The notes beneath the pieces were generated by a model, which saw only the letters and a list, made by a program, of their open reading frames with translations, made no database searches and was not told the DNA's origin. Made by a program: the position numbers and the translations under genes. A stretch of DNA of 64,000 nucleotides from an uncultured bacterium (GTDB lineage Bacteria > Planctomycetota > JAJSAM01 > JAJVHW01). Of this stretch, positions 1 to 8,591 are shown piece by piece. Within the stretch, counting starts at the first letter, position 1; every line of letters starts with the position of its first letter. Where the stretch lies: NCBI GenBank assembly GCA_937996235.1, contig CALKVK010000031.1, positions 62,001 to 126,000 of the forward strand, in the 5' to 3' direction.

Positions 1-842
1 CGCGCAAGATCGGGCGAGTAGCGCGCCAGCTCCTCGCGCACCGTGCGGTACGCGGCGTCCGCCGGGGGCGACTCCCCCGTCGGGTCGTGCGCCACCACGT
101 GCACGAGCACGCGCGTGCGCTCGACGTGCCGCAGGAAGCGGTCGCCGAGCCCGCGGCCGTGGTGCGCGCCCTCGATGAGCCCGGGCAGGTCCGCGAACGT
201 GATGCGCACCGCGGGCGACAGCTCGACGACGCCGAGGTGCGGGGCGAGCGTCGTGAAGCGGTGCGCTCCGACGCGCGTGCGGCTGCGCGAGAGCGTCGCG
301 AGCAGCGTCGACTTCCCGGCGTTCGGCAGCCCCACCAGCCCCACGTCCGCGAGCAGCTTCAGGCCGAGCACCAGGTCGCGGCGTTCCCCCTCGCGGCCGA
401 GCTCCGCCTCGCGCGGCGTCTGGCGGTCGGCGCGCGCGAAGTGCGAGTTGCCGCGCCCGCCCCCGCCGCCGCGCACGATGCGCACGGTGTCGCCGGCCTC
501 GACGAGGTCCTTGAGCAGCACGTCGGTCGCCGCGTCGCGCACCTCGGTGCCGACGGGCAGGTCGACCACGAGGTCGGCGCCGTCGCGGCCGTGGCGGTTG
601 TTGGACCCGCCGGGACCGCCCTTGGCCGCGCGCAGGACCTTGCGGCCGCGCAGCGCGAAGAAGCCGTGCGTGTCAGCGGAGGCGCGCAGCACCACGTCGC
701 CGCCGCGTCCGCCGTCGCCGCCGTTGGGTCCGCCCTTCGGGACGTACTTCTCGCGGCGGAAGGACACGCAGCCGTCGCCGCCGCGCCCACCCTCGACGCT
801 CACCCGCAGCGCGTCGTGCGACCCGCCCGCAGGTGCGGCCAC
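1..842 (-). CDS. obg: Obg/CgtA GTPase, 3'-truncated by window edge
   Basis: Obg family GTPase, which acts in late 50S ribosome assembly and stress control. Only the first 280 codons are present; the frame runs off the left edge. The glycine-rich Obg fold shows the family motif FRREKYVPKGGPNGGDGG near residue 28, and the P-loop GLPNAGKST lies at residues 171-179. The GTG at 842 is the first start after the rpmA stop (5-base gap) and gives a short N-terminal extension before the conserved fold; a second GTG 13 codons later is possible. It is the last visible gene of the rng-rplU-rpmA-obg run, an order conserved in many bacteria. No oddities in the visible part. Confidence 0.95.
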   Translation of the reverse strand, partial: MAAPAGGSHDALRVSVEGGRGGDGCVSFRREKYVPKGGPNGGDGGRGGDVVLRASADTHGFFALRGRKVLRAAKGGPGGSNNRHGRDGADLVVDLPVGTEVRDAATDVLLKDLVEAGDTVRIVRGGGGGRGNSHFARADRQTPREAELGREGERRDLVLGLKLLADVGLVGLPNAGKSTLLATLSRSRTRVGAHRFTTLAPHLGVVELSPAVRITFADLPGLIEGAHHGRGLGDRFLRHVERTRVLVHVVAHDPTGESPPADAAYRTVREELARYSPDLA

Positions 843-847
843 GGGCG

Positions 848-1105
848 CTACTCCGCGGCGGCGTCGCTCGGGTCGACGTGCACGCGGCGTCCGGTGCCGA
901 ACGACACGACGCCGTCGGCCGTCGCGAACACCGAGAAGTCGCGCGCGACGCGGGTGTTGCGGCCCGCGCGGAACTTCGAGCCGACCTGCCGCACGATGAT
1001 CGAACCGGCGCGCACGCTCTGGCCGCCGTACGCCTTCAGCCCGCGGAACTGCGCGTTGCTGTCGCGCCCGTTCTTCGTCGAGCCCTGGCCCTTCTTGTGT
1101 GCCAT
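848..1105 (-). CDS. rpmA: 50S ribosomal protein L27
   Basis: Ribosomal protein L27 of the large subunit, near the peptidyl transferase centre. The 85 residues match the usual length. The N-terminus MAHKKGQGSTKNGRDS is the family signature, followed by GGQSVRAGSIIVRQ. There is no cleavable N-terminal extension of the Firmicutes type, because the protein begins directly with MAHKKG. It lies 50 bases downstream of rplU and 5 bases upstream of obg, so the three are probably cotranscribed. Confidence 0.98.
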   Translation of the reverse strand: MAHKKGQGSTKNGRDSNAQFRGLKAYGGQSVRAGSIIVRQVGSKFRAGRNTRVARDFSVFATADGVVSFGTGRRVHVDPSDAAAE

Positions 1106-1155
1106 GTCGCTGCTCTCCCAGCTCCGGCCGCGGCAGACGCCGCGCCGGACGCGCC

Positions 1156-1470
1156 TCAGCCGCTGATCTTCTCGACGACCGCGAGCGTGTACTTCTGCCG
1201 GTGGCCCTGCTTCTTGTGGTGGTTCTTGCGCCGGCGGTAGCGGTAGACGATCACCTTCTTGCCCTTGCCGTGGGCCTGGACGCGCGCCGTCACGGCCGCG
1301 CCGTCGACCAGCGGCTTCCCGACGCGCAGTTCCGCGCCCTCGCCGAGCGCGAGGACCTCGGACAGCTCGAGCGTGGCGCCCGGCTCGGCGTCGGCGCGGT
1401 AGGCGAGGCGGACCGCCTGGCCCTCCTCCACCCGGTGCTGGTGGCTGCCGTCACGGATGATCGCGTACAT
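1156..1470 (-). CDS. rplU: 50S ribosomal protein L21
   Basis: Ribosomal protein L21, a 104-residue large-subunit protein. It begins MYAIIRDGSHQHRVEEGQ and contains the basic C-terminal signature KVIVYRYRRRKNHHKKQGHR. A longer open frame extends upstream on the same strand, but the ATG at 1470 is chosen because the family starts with M-Y-A-I-I and because a clear ribosome-binding site (AGGAG) lies just upstream. The 97-base gap from rng carries a possible structured leader. Usual length, no anomalies. Confidence 0.98.
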   Translation of the reverse strand: MYAIIRDGSHQHRVEEGQAVRLAYRADAEPGATLELSEVLALGEGAELRVGKPLVDGAAVTARVQAHGKGKKVIVYRYRRRKNHHKKQGHRQKYTLAVVEKISG

Positions 1471-1567
1471 GACCGTCTCCTGCAGCCCCTTCGCCGCGGT
1501 TCCAGGGCGAACCCGAAGGGGGAAACGGCGGACGATAGCCGCGGCGCGCGCCCGGCAGCGCGCTTTT
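1471..1567 (-). promoter_or_regulatory. possible structured leader of rplU
   Basis: The gap between rng and rplU contains a complementary 8-base pair of arms (1492-1499 and 1539-1546, CGCCGCGG/CCGCGGCG) enclosing a smaller hairpin, placed directly before the rplU ribosome-binding site. Ribosomal-protein operons often have autoregulatory leaders, so this may be one. In DNA this GC-rich such arms can also arise by chance, and no known L21-leader consensus was matched. Confidence 0.25.
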
Positions 1568-3079
1568 TCAGCCCCGTGCGGCCACGACGCTGAACCCGTC
1601 CTGGCCGAGCGACTCGTCCTCGACCACGTCCACCGCGACGCCGTGCTCGGACTCGATCGCGTCGAGGTCCTCCTCGCGCCGTTCGAGGGCGTCGGCGACG
1701 CCGGGTGCGCAGACGATCTCGACGCGCCGAGGGCGCGTGTCCGCGACGAGCGCGCGCAGGTCGCGCAGCGCCGCGAGCGCCGCCGCGGCCGACGTGCGCA
1801 CCCGCCCCGCCCCGTGGCAGCTCGCGCAGCGCTCCGAGCCGGCGCGGCCGGGTCCGGTGCGCGTGCGGCGGCGCGTGATCTCCACGACCATGAACTCCGA
1901 CATCGGCGCGACGCGCATGCGCGCCGGGTCGCGCGCGAGCGCACGGCGGAAGGCGGTCTCGACCGCCGCGCGGTTCGCCTCGTCGCGGCAGTCGATGAAG
2001 TCGACGACGATCAGCCCGGCGAGGTCGCGCAGCCGGATCTGGCGCGCGGCCTCCTCGGCCGCGAGCAGGTCGGTCTCGAGCGCGGTCTCCTCGAGGTTCG
2101 CGCCGCGCCGGCGGCGCCCCGAGTTGACGTCGATCGCCCAGAGCGCCTCCGTCTCGTGGATGACGAGCGACGCGCCGCCCGCGAGCGGCACGTGCGGCGA
2201 CGCCAGCCGCCGCACCTCCTGCTCGATCCCGAAGGCGTGGAAGAGCGGGACGGACGTGGCGTGGACCCGCACGTCCACGGCGCGCTCGGCGCCCTCGAGC
2301 GTCGCGCGCGCGTCGTCGGCGGCGTCGGCGTCGTCGGTCACGACCGCGAGCGGATCGGCGGCGCCGTCGGGCGCGCGGACCAGCAGCTCGCGCACGGCGC
2401 GGCTCGCGAACCCGGTCTCCTCGTGGAGCACGGCCGGCGCGGGCCGCGTGCGGGCGCGCGCGAACGCCGCATCGTGCTGCGCCCCGAGTGCGGCGAGCTC
2501 GGCGGCGATCTCGGCATCGGACGCGGAGCCGGCCGCGGTGCGGGCGACCGTGCCGCAGCCCGCCGGGACGGGCAGGCGGGCGAGCGTCTGCAGCAGCCGC
2601 TCGCGCGCGGCGCCCTCGCCGAGCCGCCGACTGACCGCCACGCGCCCGAGGCCGGGCATCAGCACCACGGTGCGGCCGGGGAACGAGAGCCGCATCGTGA
2701 GGGTCGCGCCCTTCTGGCCGATCGGGTCGCGCGCGACCTGGACGACCACGTCGTCGCCGCGGCTGCACAGCTCCTCGATCCGCCGCTCGCCCGGCTCCGG
2801 CGCAGCGTCCTCGGCGTCGTCGTCCGGGGCGCGCCGCGCGGCGTCGCCGGCCACCACGACGTCGTCGGCGTGCAGGAACGCGGGCCGGTCGAGGCCGATG
2901 TCCACGAAGGCCGCGCCGATCGCCGGCTCCACCCGCACCACGCGGCCCTTGTAGACGTTGCCGACCAGGGTGCGCTCGTCGGCCCGCTCGACCCAGAGCA
3001 GCGAGAGTCGGCCGTCCTCGAGCAAGGCGGCGCGGCGCTCCTCCGGCTCGGCCACGTTGATCAACAGGGTGCGCGACAT
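1568..3079 (-). CDS. rng: Ribonuclease E/G family endoribonuclease (RNase G type)
   Basis: Endoribonuclease of the RNase E/G family, acting in rRNA maturation and mRNA decay. It is 503 residues and ends soon after the catalytic core, so it is RNase G-like and lacks the long RNase E scaffold tail. The start is MSRTLLINV at 3079; a 20-residue upstream extension is possible but not family-like. An S1 RNA-binding segment (NVYKGRVVRVEPAIGAAFVD) lies near residues 40-60. The Mg-binding aspartates are in AIDVNSG (about 317) and VVDFID (about 360). The zinc-link is CASCHGAGR near residue 417, where many relatives have CPxC. It precedes rplU and follows pilQ across a terminator-like hairpin. Confidence 0.93.
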   Translation of the reverse strand: MSRTLLINVAEPEERRAALLEDGRLSLLWVERADERTLVGNVYKGRVVRVEPAIGAAFVDIGLDRPAFLHADDVVVAGDAARRAPDDDAEDAAPEPGERRIEELCSRGDDVVVQVARDPIGQKGATLTMRLSFPGRTVVLMPGLGRVAVSRRLGEGAARERLLQTLARLPVPAGCGTVARTAAGSASDAEIAAELAALGAQHDAAFARARTRPAPAVLHEETGFASRAVRELLVRAPDGAADPLAVVTDDADAADDARATLEGAERAVDVRVHATSVPLFHAFGIEQEVRRLASPHVPLAGGASLVIHETEALWAIDVNSGRRRRGANLEETALETDLLAAEEAARQIRLRDLAGLIVVDFIDCRDEANRAAVETAFRRALARDPARMRVAPMSEFMVVEITRRRTRTGPGRAGSERCASCHGAGRVRTSAAAALAALRDLRALVADTRPRRVEIVCAPGVADALERREEDLDAIESEHGVAVDVVEDESLGQDGFSVVAARG

Positions 3080-3151
3080 GTGCCTCGATCGCGAGGGGCC
3101 GTGGACGGGGGCCGCGCGGATCGTACCCGCAGCCGCCACGTCCTGAAAGGT

Positions 3152-3181
3152 CGAGGGCGCACGCCGTGGCGCGCGCCCTCG
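3152..3181 (-). terminator. terminator-like hairpin after pilQ
   Basis: Arms of 14 bases (3152-3165 and 3168-3181) pair with one mismatch around a 2-base gap, 29 bases past the pilQ stop. It would end the pilus operon before rng. No clear U-tract follows on the minus strand, so it could also act as an mRNA-stabilising hairpin. Confidence 0.45.
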
Positions 3182-3209
3182 CGTCGAACTTCGGAGTGCG
3201 TGCGATCGG

Positions 3210-5093
3210 CTACTTGGGGCCGGTCAGGCGCACGGAGCCCGGGGCCGTGTCCGCGCTGGCGGGCGTGCCGTCGTCACCGTAGATCTCGAGCAGCTCGGCC
3301 TCGATGCGATCCTGACGGTCGCGGAGCTCGTCCATGACCAGCTCCTTCATCTGCGCCGCGTCGCGCACGATCTGCGGCGTGATGAACACGATCAGGTTGC
3401 GCTTCGTGTTCGAGGTCTGCTCGCCGCGGAAGAGCCAGCCGACGACGGGGATGTCGCCCAGGTACGGGATCTTGTTCACCTGGTGCGACTCGTTGTCGGA
3501 CAGGAGTCCGCCGATCACCGCGGTCTGGCCGCTGTCGAGCTTGACGTTCGTGACGACCGTCGCGTTGCTCTCGCGAGGCAGCGCGATCGACTGCGGGCCG
3601 GTCTGGCCGCCGCCGCCGGTCGTGAACACGTCGAAGCCCGGCTGCTCCGCGCTCTTGCCCGTCAGCGCCTTCTGCTGCGGGATGATCGTCATCATGATCT
3701 GGTCCTTGTCGGGGATCACGTGCGGGATCATCAGGAGCTGGAAGCCGACCTGCACGGGGCTGTTGGCCGCCTCGGAGATCGAGAACTCGAGGCCGCCGGA
3801 CTGGTTCGAGGTCGCCGTCGTCTGCGCGAAGCGGATCGTCTCGCCGACGAAGATCGTGGCCTCCTGGTTGTCCAGCGCGATGAGCTTCGGCGCCTGGACG
3901 AGCTGGCTGCGGCCGTCGGACTTGACCAGGTTCAGCGCGAACTGCGTGGCCGTGAAGTCCAGCGTGCCGTAGGAGAAGAGCGAGTCGAACAGGGCGTCGC
4001 CCGGCGTGACCGCGAGCGGCAGGTCGCGCGAGCCGTCGCCCGCACGTCCCGGCGTGAGCTGGTCCTCGAAGCCGCCCTCGCCCAGCGTGAACGGCAGGCG
4101 GTGGACCATCTTGCCGAGCGACATCGAGGCCGAGAGGCCGCGGTCGCCCGGGCTGACGCCGAGGTCGAGGAAGTCGTCGTTGGTCGTGGAGATGAACTTC
4201 ACGTCCACGAACACCTGCGCGGGCTCGACGTCGACGCGCGCGATCAGCCGCTCGAGCTCGTCGAGCGCGGGCGCGGTGCCGGTCGCGATCAGCGAGTTCG
4301 TCTCCTTGATGTAGGTGACGCTCCCGTCCGAGCCGACCGCGGCCTTGAAGGCCTTGAGCAGGTTGAACTCGGCCTCGATGTCCGCGATCTTGTCGCCGGC
4401 CACCGAGACGTTCTTCTCGCTGATCTGCGTCTCGATCTTCGCGCGGTACGGCGACGCCGGGCGCACGAAGCGGAGCCGGAAGACGCGCGTCTCGAGCTCC
4501 GCGCGGATGCTCGCGGGGGAGACGATGCGCAGGATGCCGCGCTCCTCCTGGACGACCGTGAACCCGAGCGTCTTCACGATCGTGTCGAGCGCGACGCGCC
4601 ACGGGATGTCGTGCAGCGAGAGCGTGACCGTGCCCTCGACCTCGCGGCCGACGACGATGTTCGCGCCGGCGAGATCGGCCACGGCCTTGATGACGACGCG
4701 GATGTCCGCGTTCTCGAAGTCGAACGAGACCCGCTCCGGCTTCTCGATGCGGATCAGGTTCGCGCTGCGCTCGTCGAGCTGGCAGCCCGCCCGTTCCGCG
4801 ACGACGTCGAGCGCCTCGCGCCAGGGCAGGTTCTTCAGCTTGACGGTCACCAGCGACTGCTCGGCCTCGGCCGTCAGCACCAGGTTGACCTCGGTCTTCT
4901 CCTGGATGAACTCGATGACGTCCTTCAGCGGACGCTCGACGACATCCAGCGTCACGTCGCTCGGGCCCTTGCCGCGCCGATCGGCGTCGGCCGGACGTTC
5001 CTGAGCGTGTGCCGCCGGGGCCGCTGCGAGCAGCCCGAGGGCCGCCGCTCCGAGCGCGGACGTCGCCGCCGCGTTACGTGCAAAGCGCCTCAT
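3210..5093 (-). CDS. pilQ: Type IV pilus secretin PilQ
   Basis: Outer-membrane secretin through which type IV pili extrude. The 627 residues begin with a signal peptide (MRRFARNAAATSALGAAALG, then AAPAAHA). Two STN/N0-like repeats follow (LPWREALDVVAERAG and IPWRVALDTIVKTLGF), then an N1-type domain and the secretin domain. The secretin signature is present near the end (GGLLSDNESHQVNKIPYLGD, VVGWLF, LIVFITPQIV). The ATG at 5093 is preferred over one 19 codons upstream because GGAGG stands just before it and it starts the signal peptide. It follows pilO by 70 bases as the last gene of pilMNOQ. Confidence 0.93.
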   Translation of the reverse strand: MRRFARNAAATSALGAAALGLLAAAPAAHAQERPADADRRGKGPSDVTLDVVERPLKDVIEFIQEKTEVNLVLTAEAEQSLVTVKLKNLPWREALDVVAERAGCQLDERSANLIRIEKPERVSFDFENADIRVVIKAVADLAGANIVVGREVEGTVTLSLHDIPWRVALDTIVKTLGFTVVQEERGILRIVSPASIRAELETRVFRLRFVRPASPYRAKIETQISEKNVSVAGDKIADIEAEFNLLKAFKAAVGSDGSVTYIKETNSLIATGTAPALDELERLIARVDVEPAQVFVDVKFISTTNDDFLDLGVSPGDRGLSASMSLGKMVHRLPFTLGEGGFEDQLTPGRAGDGSRDLPLAVTPGDALFDSLFSYGTLDFTATQFALNLVKSDGRSQLVQAPKLIALDNQEATIFVGETIRFAQTTATSNQSGGLEFSISEAANSPVQVGFQLLMIPHVIPDKDQIMMTIIPQQKALTGKSAEQPGFDVFTTGGGGQTGPQSIALPRESNATVVTNVKLDSGQTAVIGGLLSDNESHQVNKIPYLGDIPVVGWLFRGEQTSNTKRNLIVFITPQIVRDAAQMKELVMDELRDRQDRIEAELLEIYGDDGTPASADTAPGSVRLTGPK

Positions 5094-5163
5094 CTCGTAC
5101 TCCTCCCGTGGGGACGGTGTCTCACACCGTGCGCCTTCCCTGCGGCGCACGGCGATCTCTGGC

Positions 5164-6657
5164 TCACTTCTTGTTCACCGGGTCCTTGATCTCGAACCCG
5201 TCGAAGTCGTAGACGACGAAGTCCTTCGTGATCTCGACCACACGGCACTTGCCGCGCTCGTCGACGAAGTCACCGATGCGCTTCGCGTGGCCGTTCACGA
5301 GGATCACGCTGCCCTCGGAGCGCAGGATCGCGCCCGAGTAGCGCAGGCGCAGGGCCTCGAAGCCGAGCTGCACCTCCGCGAGGCGGCGCATGTCGACCAT
5401 GTCCTGCACGATCGACGCCGCGTCCTCGTTGACCTCGCGTCCGTTGACGAGCGCGAGGAAGTTGTCGTGCGTGCGGATGCCGCCCTTGAAGTCGAACGCA
5501 TCCATCTGCGTGCGCATCTGGTCGCGGAACTCCTCCACCTGGGTGCGGCTGATGAACTGGGGCACGACCTGGAGGTCGCGCTCGGCCTTGATCGCCTGGA
5601 ACGGTTCGATCACGTCGCGCTGCAGGATCTCCTTCAGCTCGGGGATCGTTACTCTGGGTTCGGCAGCGCGGACGTCCGCCTCCAGCTTTCCGACCTTGTT
5701 GTCGATCAGAATCTTCAGTTGCGACAGGGGCACGAGCTTGTGCTCCTGGATGTAGAAGGCCTCCTGGCGGACGTCGTCCTTGAGGCCCTCGACGTCGAAG
5801 CGCAGCTTCTCGACCAGCCGGCGCTGGGCGTCCGCGTCCTTCACGTCGCCGCTGCCGTCCTCCGCCTCCTCCGCGCTCCTGCGCGGGTCGATCAGCGGGT
5901 CGCGGCGGTTGACGCGCGGCTTCAGCTGGTACTTCTCGACGTACGCCGCCTTCTGCTGGCGGATCATCTTCTGGATGACGGGGTCGTTCTTGCGGCGATC
6001 GTAGTTCGCGATCTCGACCGGCTTCGCCAGGCCCGCGTTGCTCGTGTACATGAAGGTCACGAGGTCGAGCGAGACCGAGTGGCGCGCCGTGACCTCGCGC
6101 CCGTCGCGCTCCGGCAGGCCGGCCGCGATCGAGAACGACGTGACGTTCACGAGGCGGTCGAGCGTCTCGAACAGGTTGATGAACTTCAGCACCTGGTCGA
6201 ACGTGCCCGAGAGCTCGAGCTTGAAGGGCATGCGCGCGATCGCGGCGCCCGCGGCCGACGCGGTGTTCAGGTCCGCGACGCGCGTGAGCTGCACGCCCGA
6301 GAGCTTCTCGAAGTCGCCGATCGTCGTGGCGAGGCGGTTGACCTCCTCCTCGCTCGGCAGGATCGCGGCGTCGCGCGCCACGATCTCGCGATAGACGATC
6401 ACGTCCTGTTCGCGCTTCGGGATCAGTTCCGCCTCGGCGCGCGCCGCGGCGATCTGCTTCTCGAGCTCCTGGATCTTCCGGCGCTCGCCCCACTCGTTCT
6501 GGTCGCTGATCTCAGCGGCCTCGGGGTGCTCTTCGGTGACCTCGGCGGCGTAGATGCGCTGGTGATCCCAGTACGCGAGGCCGCCGAACGCGCCGACAAG
6601 GAGCAGCGTCGCCGCGACGATCACGAGCAGGAGCTGTTTCTCGCTGAGCCTACCCAC
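5164..6657 (-). CDS. pilO: PilO-like pilus inner-membrane protein with long C-terminal extension
   Basis: Inner-membrane alignment-complex component of the type IV pilus. One N-terminal transmembrane helix (residues about 8-30, LLLVIVAATLLLVGAFGGLA) is followed by a coiled coil (residues about 55-90), then a ferredoxin-like region whose phrase LPSEEEVNRLATTIGDFEKL is typical of PilO. At 497 residues it is more than twice the usual length of about 200. The extra part holds a charged helical stretch and an end segment (SEGSVILVNGHAKRIGDFV, then VVEITKDFVVYDFDGFEI) that resembles the beta domain of PilP. No separate pilP exists between pilO and pilQ, so a PilO-PilP merger is my inference. Confidence 0.75.
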   Translation of the reverse strand: MGRLSEKQLLLVIVAATLLLVGAFGGLAYWDHQRIYAAEVTEEHPEAAEISDQNEWGERRKIQELEKQIAAARAEAELIPKREQDVIVYREIVARDAAILPSEEEVNRLATTIGDFEKLSGVQLTRVADLNTASAAGAAIARMPFKLELSGTFDQVLKFINLFETLDRLVNVTSFSIAAGLPERDGREVTARHSVSLDLVTFMYTSNAGLAKPVEIANYDRRKNDPVIQKMIRQQKAAYVEKYQLKPRVNRRDPLIDPRRSAEEAEDGSGDVKDADAQRRLVEKLRFDVEGLKDDVRQEAFYIQEHKLVPLSQLKILIDNKVGKLEADVRAAEPRVTIPELKEILQRDVIEPFQAIKAERDLQVVPQFISRTQVEEFRDQMRTQMDAFDFKGGIRTHDNFLALVNGREVNEDAASIVQDMVDMRRLAEVQLGFEALRLRYSGAILRSEGSVILVNGHAKRIGDFVDERGKCRVVEITKDFVVYDFDGFEIKDPVNKK

Positions 6658-6687
6658 GACGATCCCTCCCGCAGGGCGCCGAAGCGC

Positions 6688-7320
6688 CTACTGCTTCTCC
6701 TTGCTGCCGGGCGGAGCCAGGTCGATGCCCCACTGGAAGCGCCACGCCTTGTCCGGGACGCGGCCGTCCGCGAACTCGACGCGCTCGCCACGCGGGGGAT
6801 CGAGGGCCTGGAAGTCGCCGAAGAACTCCGGGTCGGACCGGAGCTCCTTGTTGAAGTCGCTCATGCGCGACAGCTCCTCGCCGCCGGACCAGCCGGTGAT
6901 CCAGAGCGCGCCGGGCGACCGCGCCATGCGCGGGCTCTGCGAGCGGACGCCCGAGAGCCACGCCTGGTGCTTCGCCGTCGAACCCTTCGCGTGGATGAGG
7001 TCCGCGAGCTGGTCGAGCTTGCGGCTCCACAGGAAGCGGCTCTTGCCGATCTCCTCGATCGTGGCCCGCCGGCGCTGGTACTCCTTGAACTCGGCCTGCA
7101 GCGCCATCGAGCGCTGCGCGAGAGCCTGGAGTCCGACCAGGTCCTCCTCGAGTCCGGCGCGGCGCTCGCGCACCTCGGCGAGCATGCCGAAGTGCACGTA
7201 GCCCCACACGCTCATCGCGGTGGCGCACAGGAAGACGCCCACGACCACCGCGACGAAGCGCACGATGGGCGTGCCGTCGACCTTGCGGTACTCGGGGGGC
7301 AGCAGGTTGACGCGGATCAT
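6688..7320 (-). CDS. pilN: Type IV pilus assembly protein PilN
   Basis: Inner-membrane partner of PilM and PilO. The 210-residue protein starts with the PilN hallmark MIRVNLLPPEYRK, the peptide that docks into PilM. One transmembrane helix (about residues 24-42) and a periplasmic coiled coil follow. A longer frame upstream exists, but the ATG at 7320 lies 5 bases after the pilM stop and gives the conserved start. The C-terminal third (after residue about 110) is not a recognisable standard PilN domain. It contains a WITGWSGG segment and a proline-rich end. Confidence 0.9.
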   Translation of the reverse strand: MIRVNLLPPEYRKVDGTPIVRFVAVVVGVFLCATAMSVWGYVHFGMLAEVRERRAGLEEDLVGLQALAQRSMALQAEFKEYQRRRATIEEIGKSRFLWSRKLDQLADLIHAKGSTAKHQAWLSGVRSQSPRMARSPGALWITGWSGGEELSRMSDFNKELRSDPEFFGDFQALDPPRGERVEFADGRVPDKAWRFQWGIDLAPPGSKEKQ

Positions 7321-7325
7321 GGCGC

Positions 7326-8366
7326 TCAGTCCTTTCGCAGCCGGCCCGCGAGGCCCATCACGATGGCGAGCTGGCCCGCGTTCGCGCGCAGCGCGGCGGC
7401 GTCGACGCAGTCCTCGTCCACCTTCAGGTTCTCGGTCGGGTCCCAGTGGCGCGTGCGCTTGTCGAAGATCTTCTCGAAGGTCTCGGCGACGAGCGGGAGC
7501 GCCGCCCCGCCGCCGGACAGGAAGACGTCGTCGACCGCCTGGTCGAACTGGTTCTCGAAGTAGTCGAACGACAGGTGGATCTCGTTGCCGAGGTCGTCGA
7601 TCGACGGCAGCACCGCGTCGCGCAGCGCGTCGGCGTGCTCGCCGGGCTGGCGCTTCAGCTGTTCGGCCTGCTGCTGGTCGCAGCCGAGCCGCTTGCTGAC
7701 GGCGGCCGTGAAGTCGTCGCCGCCGAGGTAGATCTCGCGCGTGAAGCACAGGGCCTCGCCGCGCAGCACGTTGATGTTGGTCTTGTTCGCGCCGACGTCG
7801 ATCAGCGCGGTGACGCGTCCGGCCTGCTCGGCGCCGGGGGCGAGGCGCGAGCGCGCCTCGAACGCGTTGCCGAGCGCGAACGCGTCGACGTCGATCAGGT
7901 GCGGCTGCAGGCCGATCGACTGGATCAGCCCGACGTGGTCCTCGATGAGGCTGCGCTTCACCGCGACGAGCAGCACGCGCATCTCGTTCTCGGCGAGGCC
8001 CTCGAAACGGCGTCCGCCGTCGTCGAGGCGCTGTGCGTCGAGCACGACCTCGTCGATGTCGAACGGGATGTACTTGTCGGCCTCGAAGCGGACCGCGTTC
8101 CGCAGGTCGTCGTCGGCCATCTTGACCATCGTCAGATAGCGCACGATGACGGACTTGCCGCTCACGGCCGTCGCGACGCGGCGCGTGCGGAAGACGTGGC
8201 CCTGGAGCATCTCCACCACGCACTCGGCCCGCGCGGACTCGGACGGCACGTCGCGCTGCGCGTACGCGGTGATCACGTACTCGCTGCCGACCTGCGTGAG
8301 TTCGATCGCCTTGGCGCTGTGGGTGCCGACGTCGAGGCCGATCAGGCTCTTCTGTCGCTTCAGCAT
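7326..8366 (-). CDS. pilM: Type IV pilus assembly ATPase-like protein PilM
   Basis: Cytoplasmic actin-like ATP-binding protein that recruits PilN, 346 residues, normal length. Actin-fold motifs are visible: phosphate-1 loop LIGLDVGTHSAKAIEL near residue 8, LIDVGANKTNINVL near residue 190, and adenosine-motif-like FLSGGGAALPLVAETFE near residue 282. It is the first gene of the pilMNOQ operon, transcribed from the 225-base gap that separates it from ptsI. Confidence 0.93.
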   Translation of the reverse strand: MLKRQKSLIGLDVGTHSAKAIELTQVGSEYVITAYAQRDVPSESARAECVVEMLQGHVFRTRRVATAVSGKSVIVRYLTMVKMADDDLRNAVRFEADKYIPFDIDEVVLDAQRLDDGGRRFEGLAENEMRVLLVAVKRSLIEDHVGLIQSIGLQPHLIDVDAFALGNAFEARSRLAPGAEQAGRVTALIDVGANKTNINVLRGEALCFTREIYLGGDDFTAAVSKRLGCDQQQAEQLKRQPGEHADALRDAVLPSIDDLGNEIHLSFDYFENQFDQAVDDVFLSGGGAALPLVAETFEKIFDKRTRHWDPTENLKVDEDCVDAAALRANAGQLAIVMGLAGRLRKD

Positions 8367-8552
8367 CCGATGCCTCCGGAGCGCCGCGAGACGGCGGCGA
8401 ACACATCCGTTTCGGCGTCCGGAGCCGGCGAGTTGAGCCGAATTGTCGATTCTGAGAGACGCGGGATGCGTTCGGAGCAGCGCGGAGCGCGCCGCGGTCA
8501 GGCTCGAATCGAGAACGAACGCAGCCCTCTCAGACGGGGAGGGACGTGCGCG

Positions 8553-8588
8553 GGCGCTCTCGCATCGCGACGCGTTTTGAGAGGCGCC
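8553..8588 (-). terminator. hairpin after ptsI
   Basis: Imperfect arms GGCGCTCTC and GAGAGGCGCC (one bulge) enclose a 17-base loop right after the ptsI stop on the minus strand. The position suits a terminator between the PTS genes and the pilus operon. The rest of the gap (8367-8552) should hold the pilM promoter, but I see no convincing sigma-70 or sigma-54 boxes. Confidence 0.35.
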
Positions 8589-8591
8589 GCG

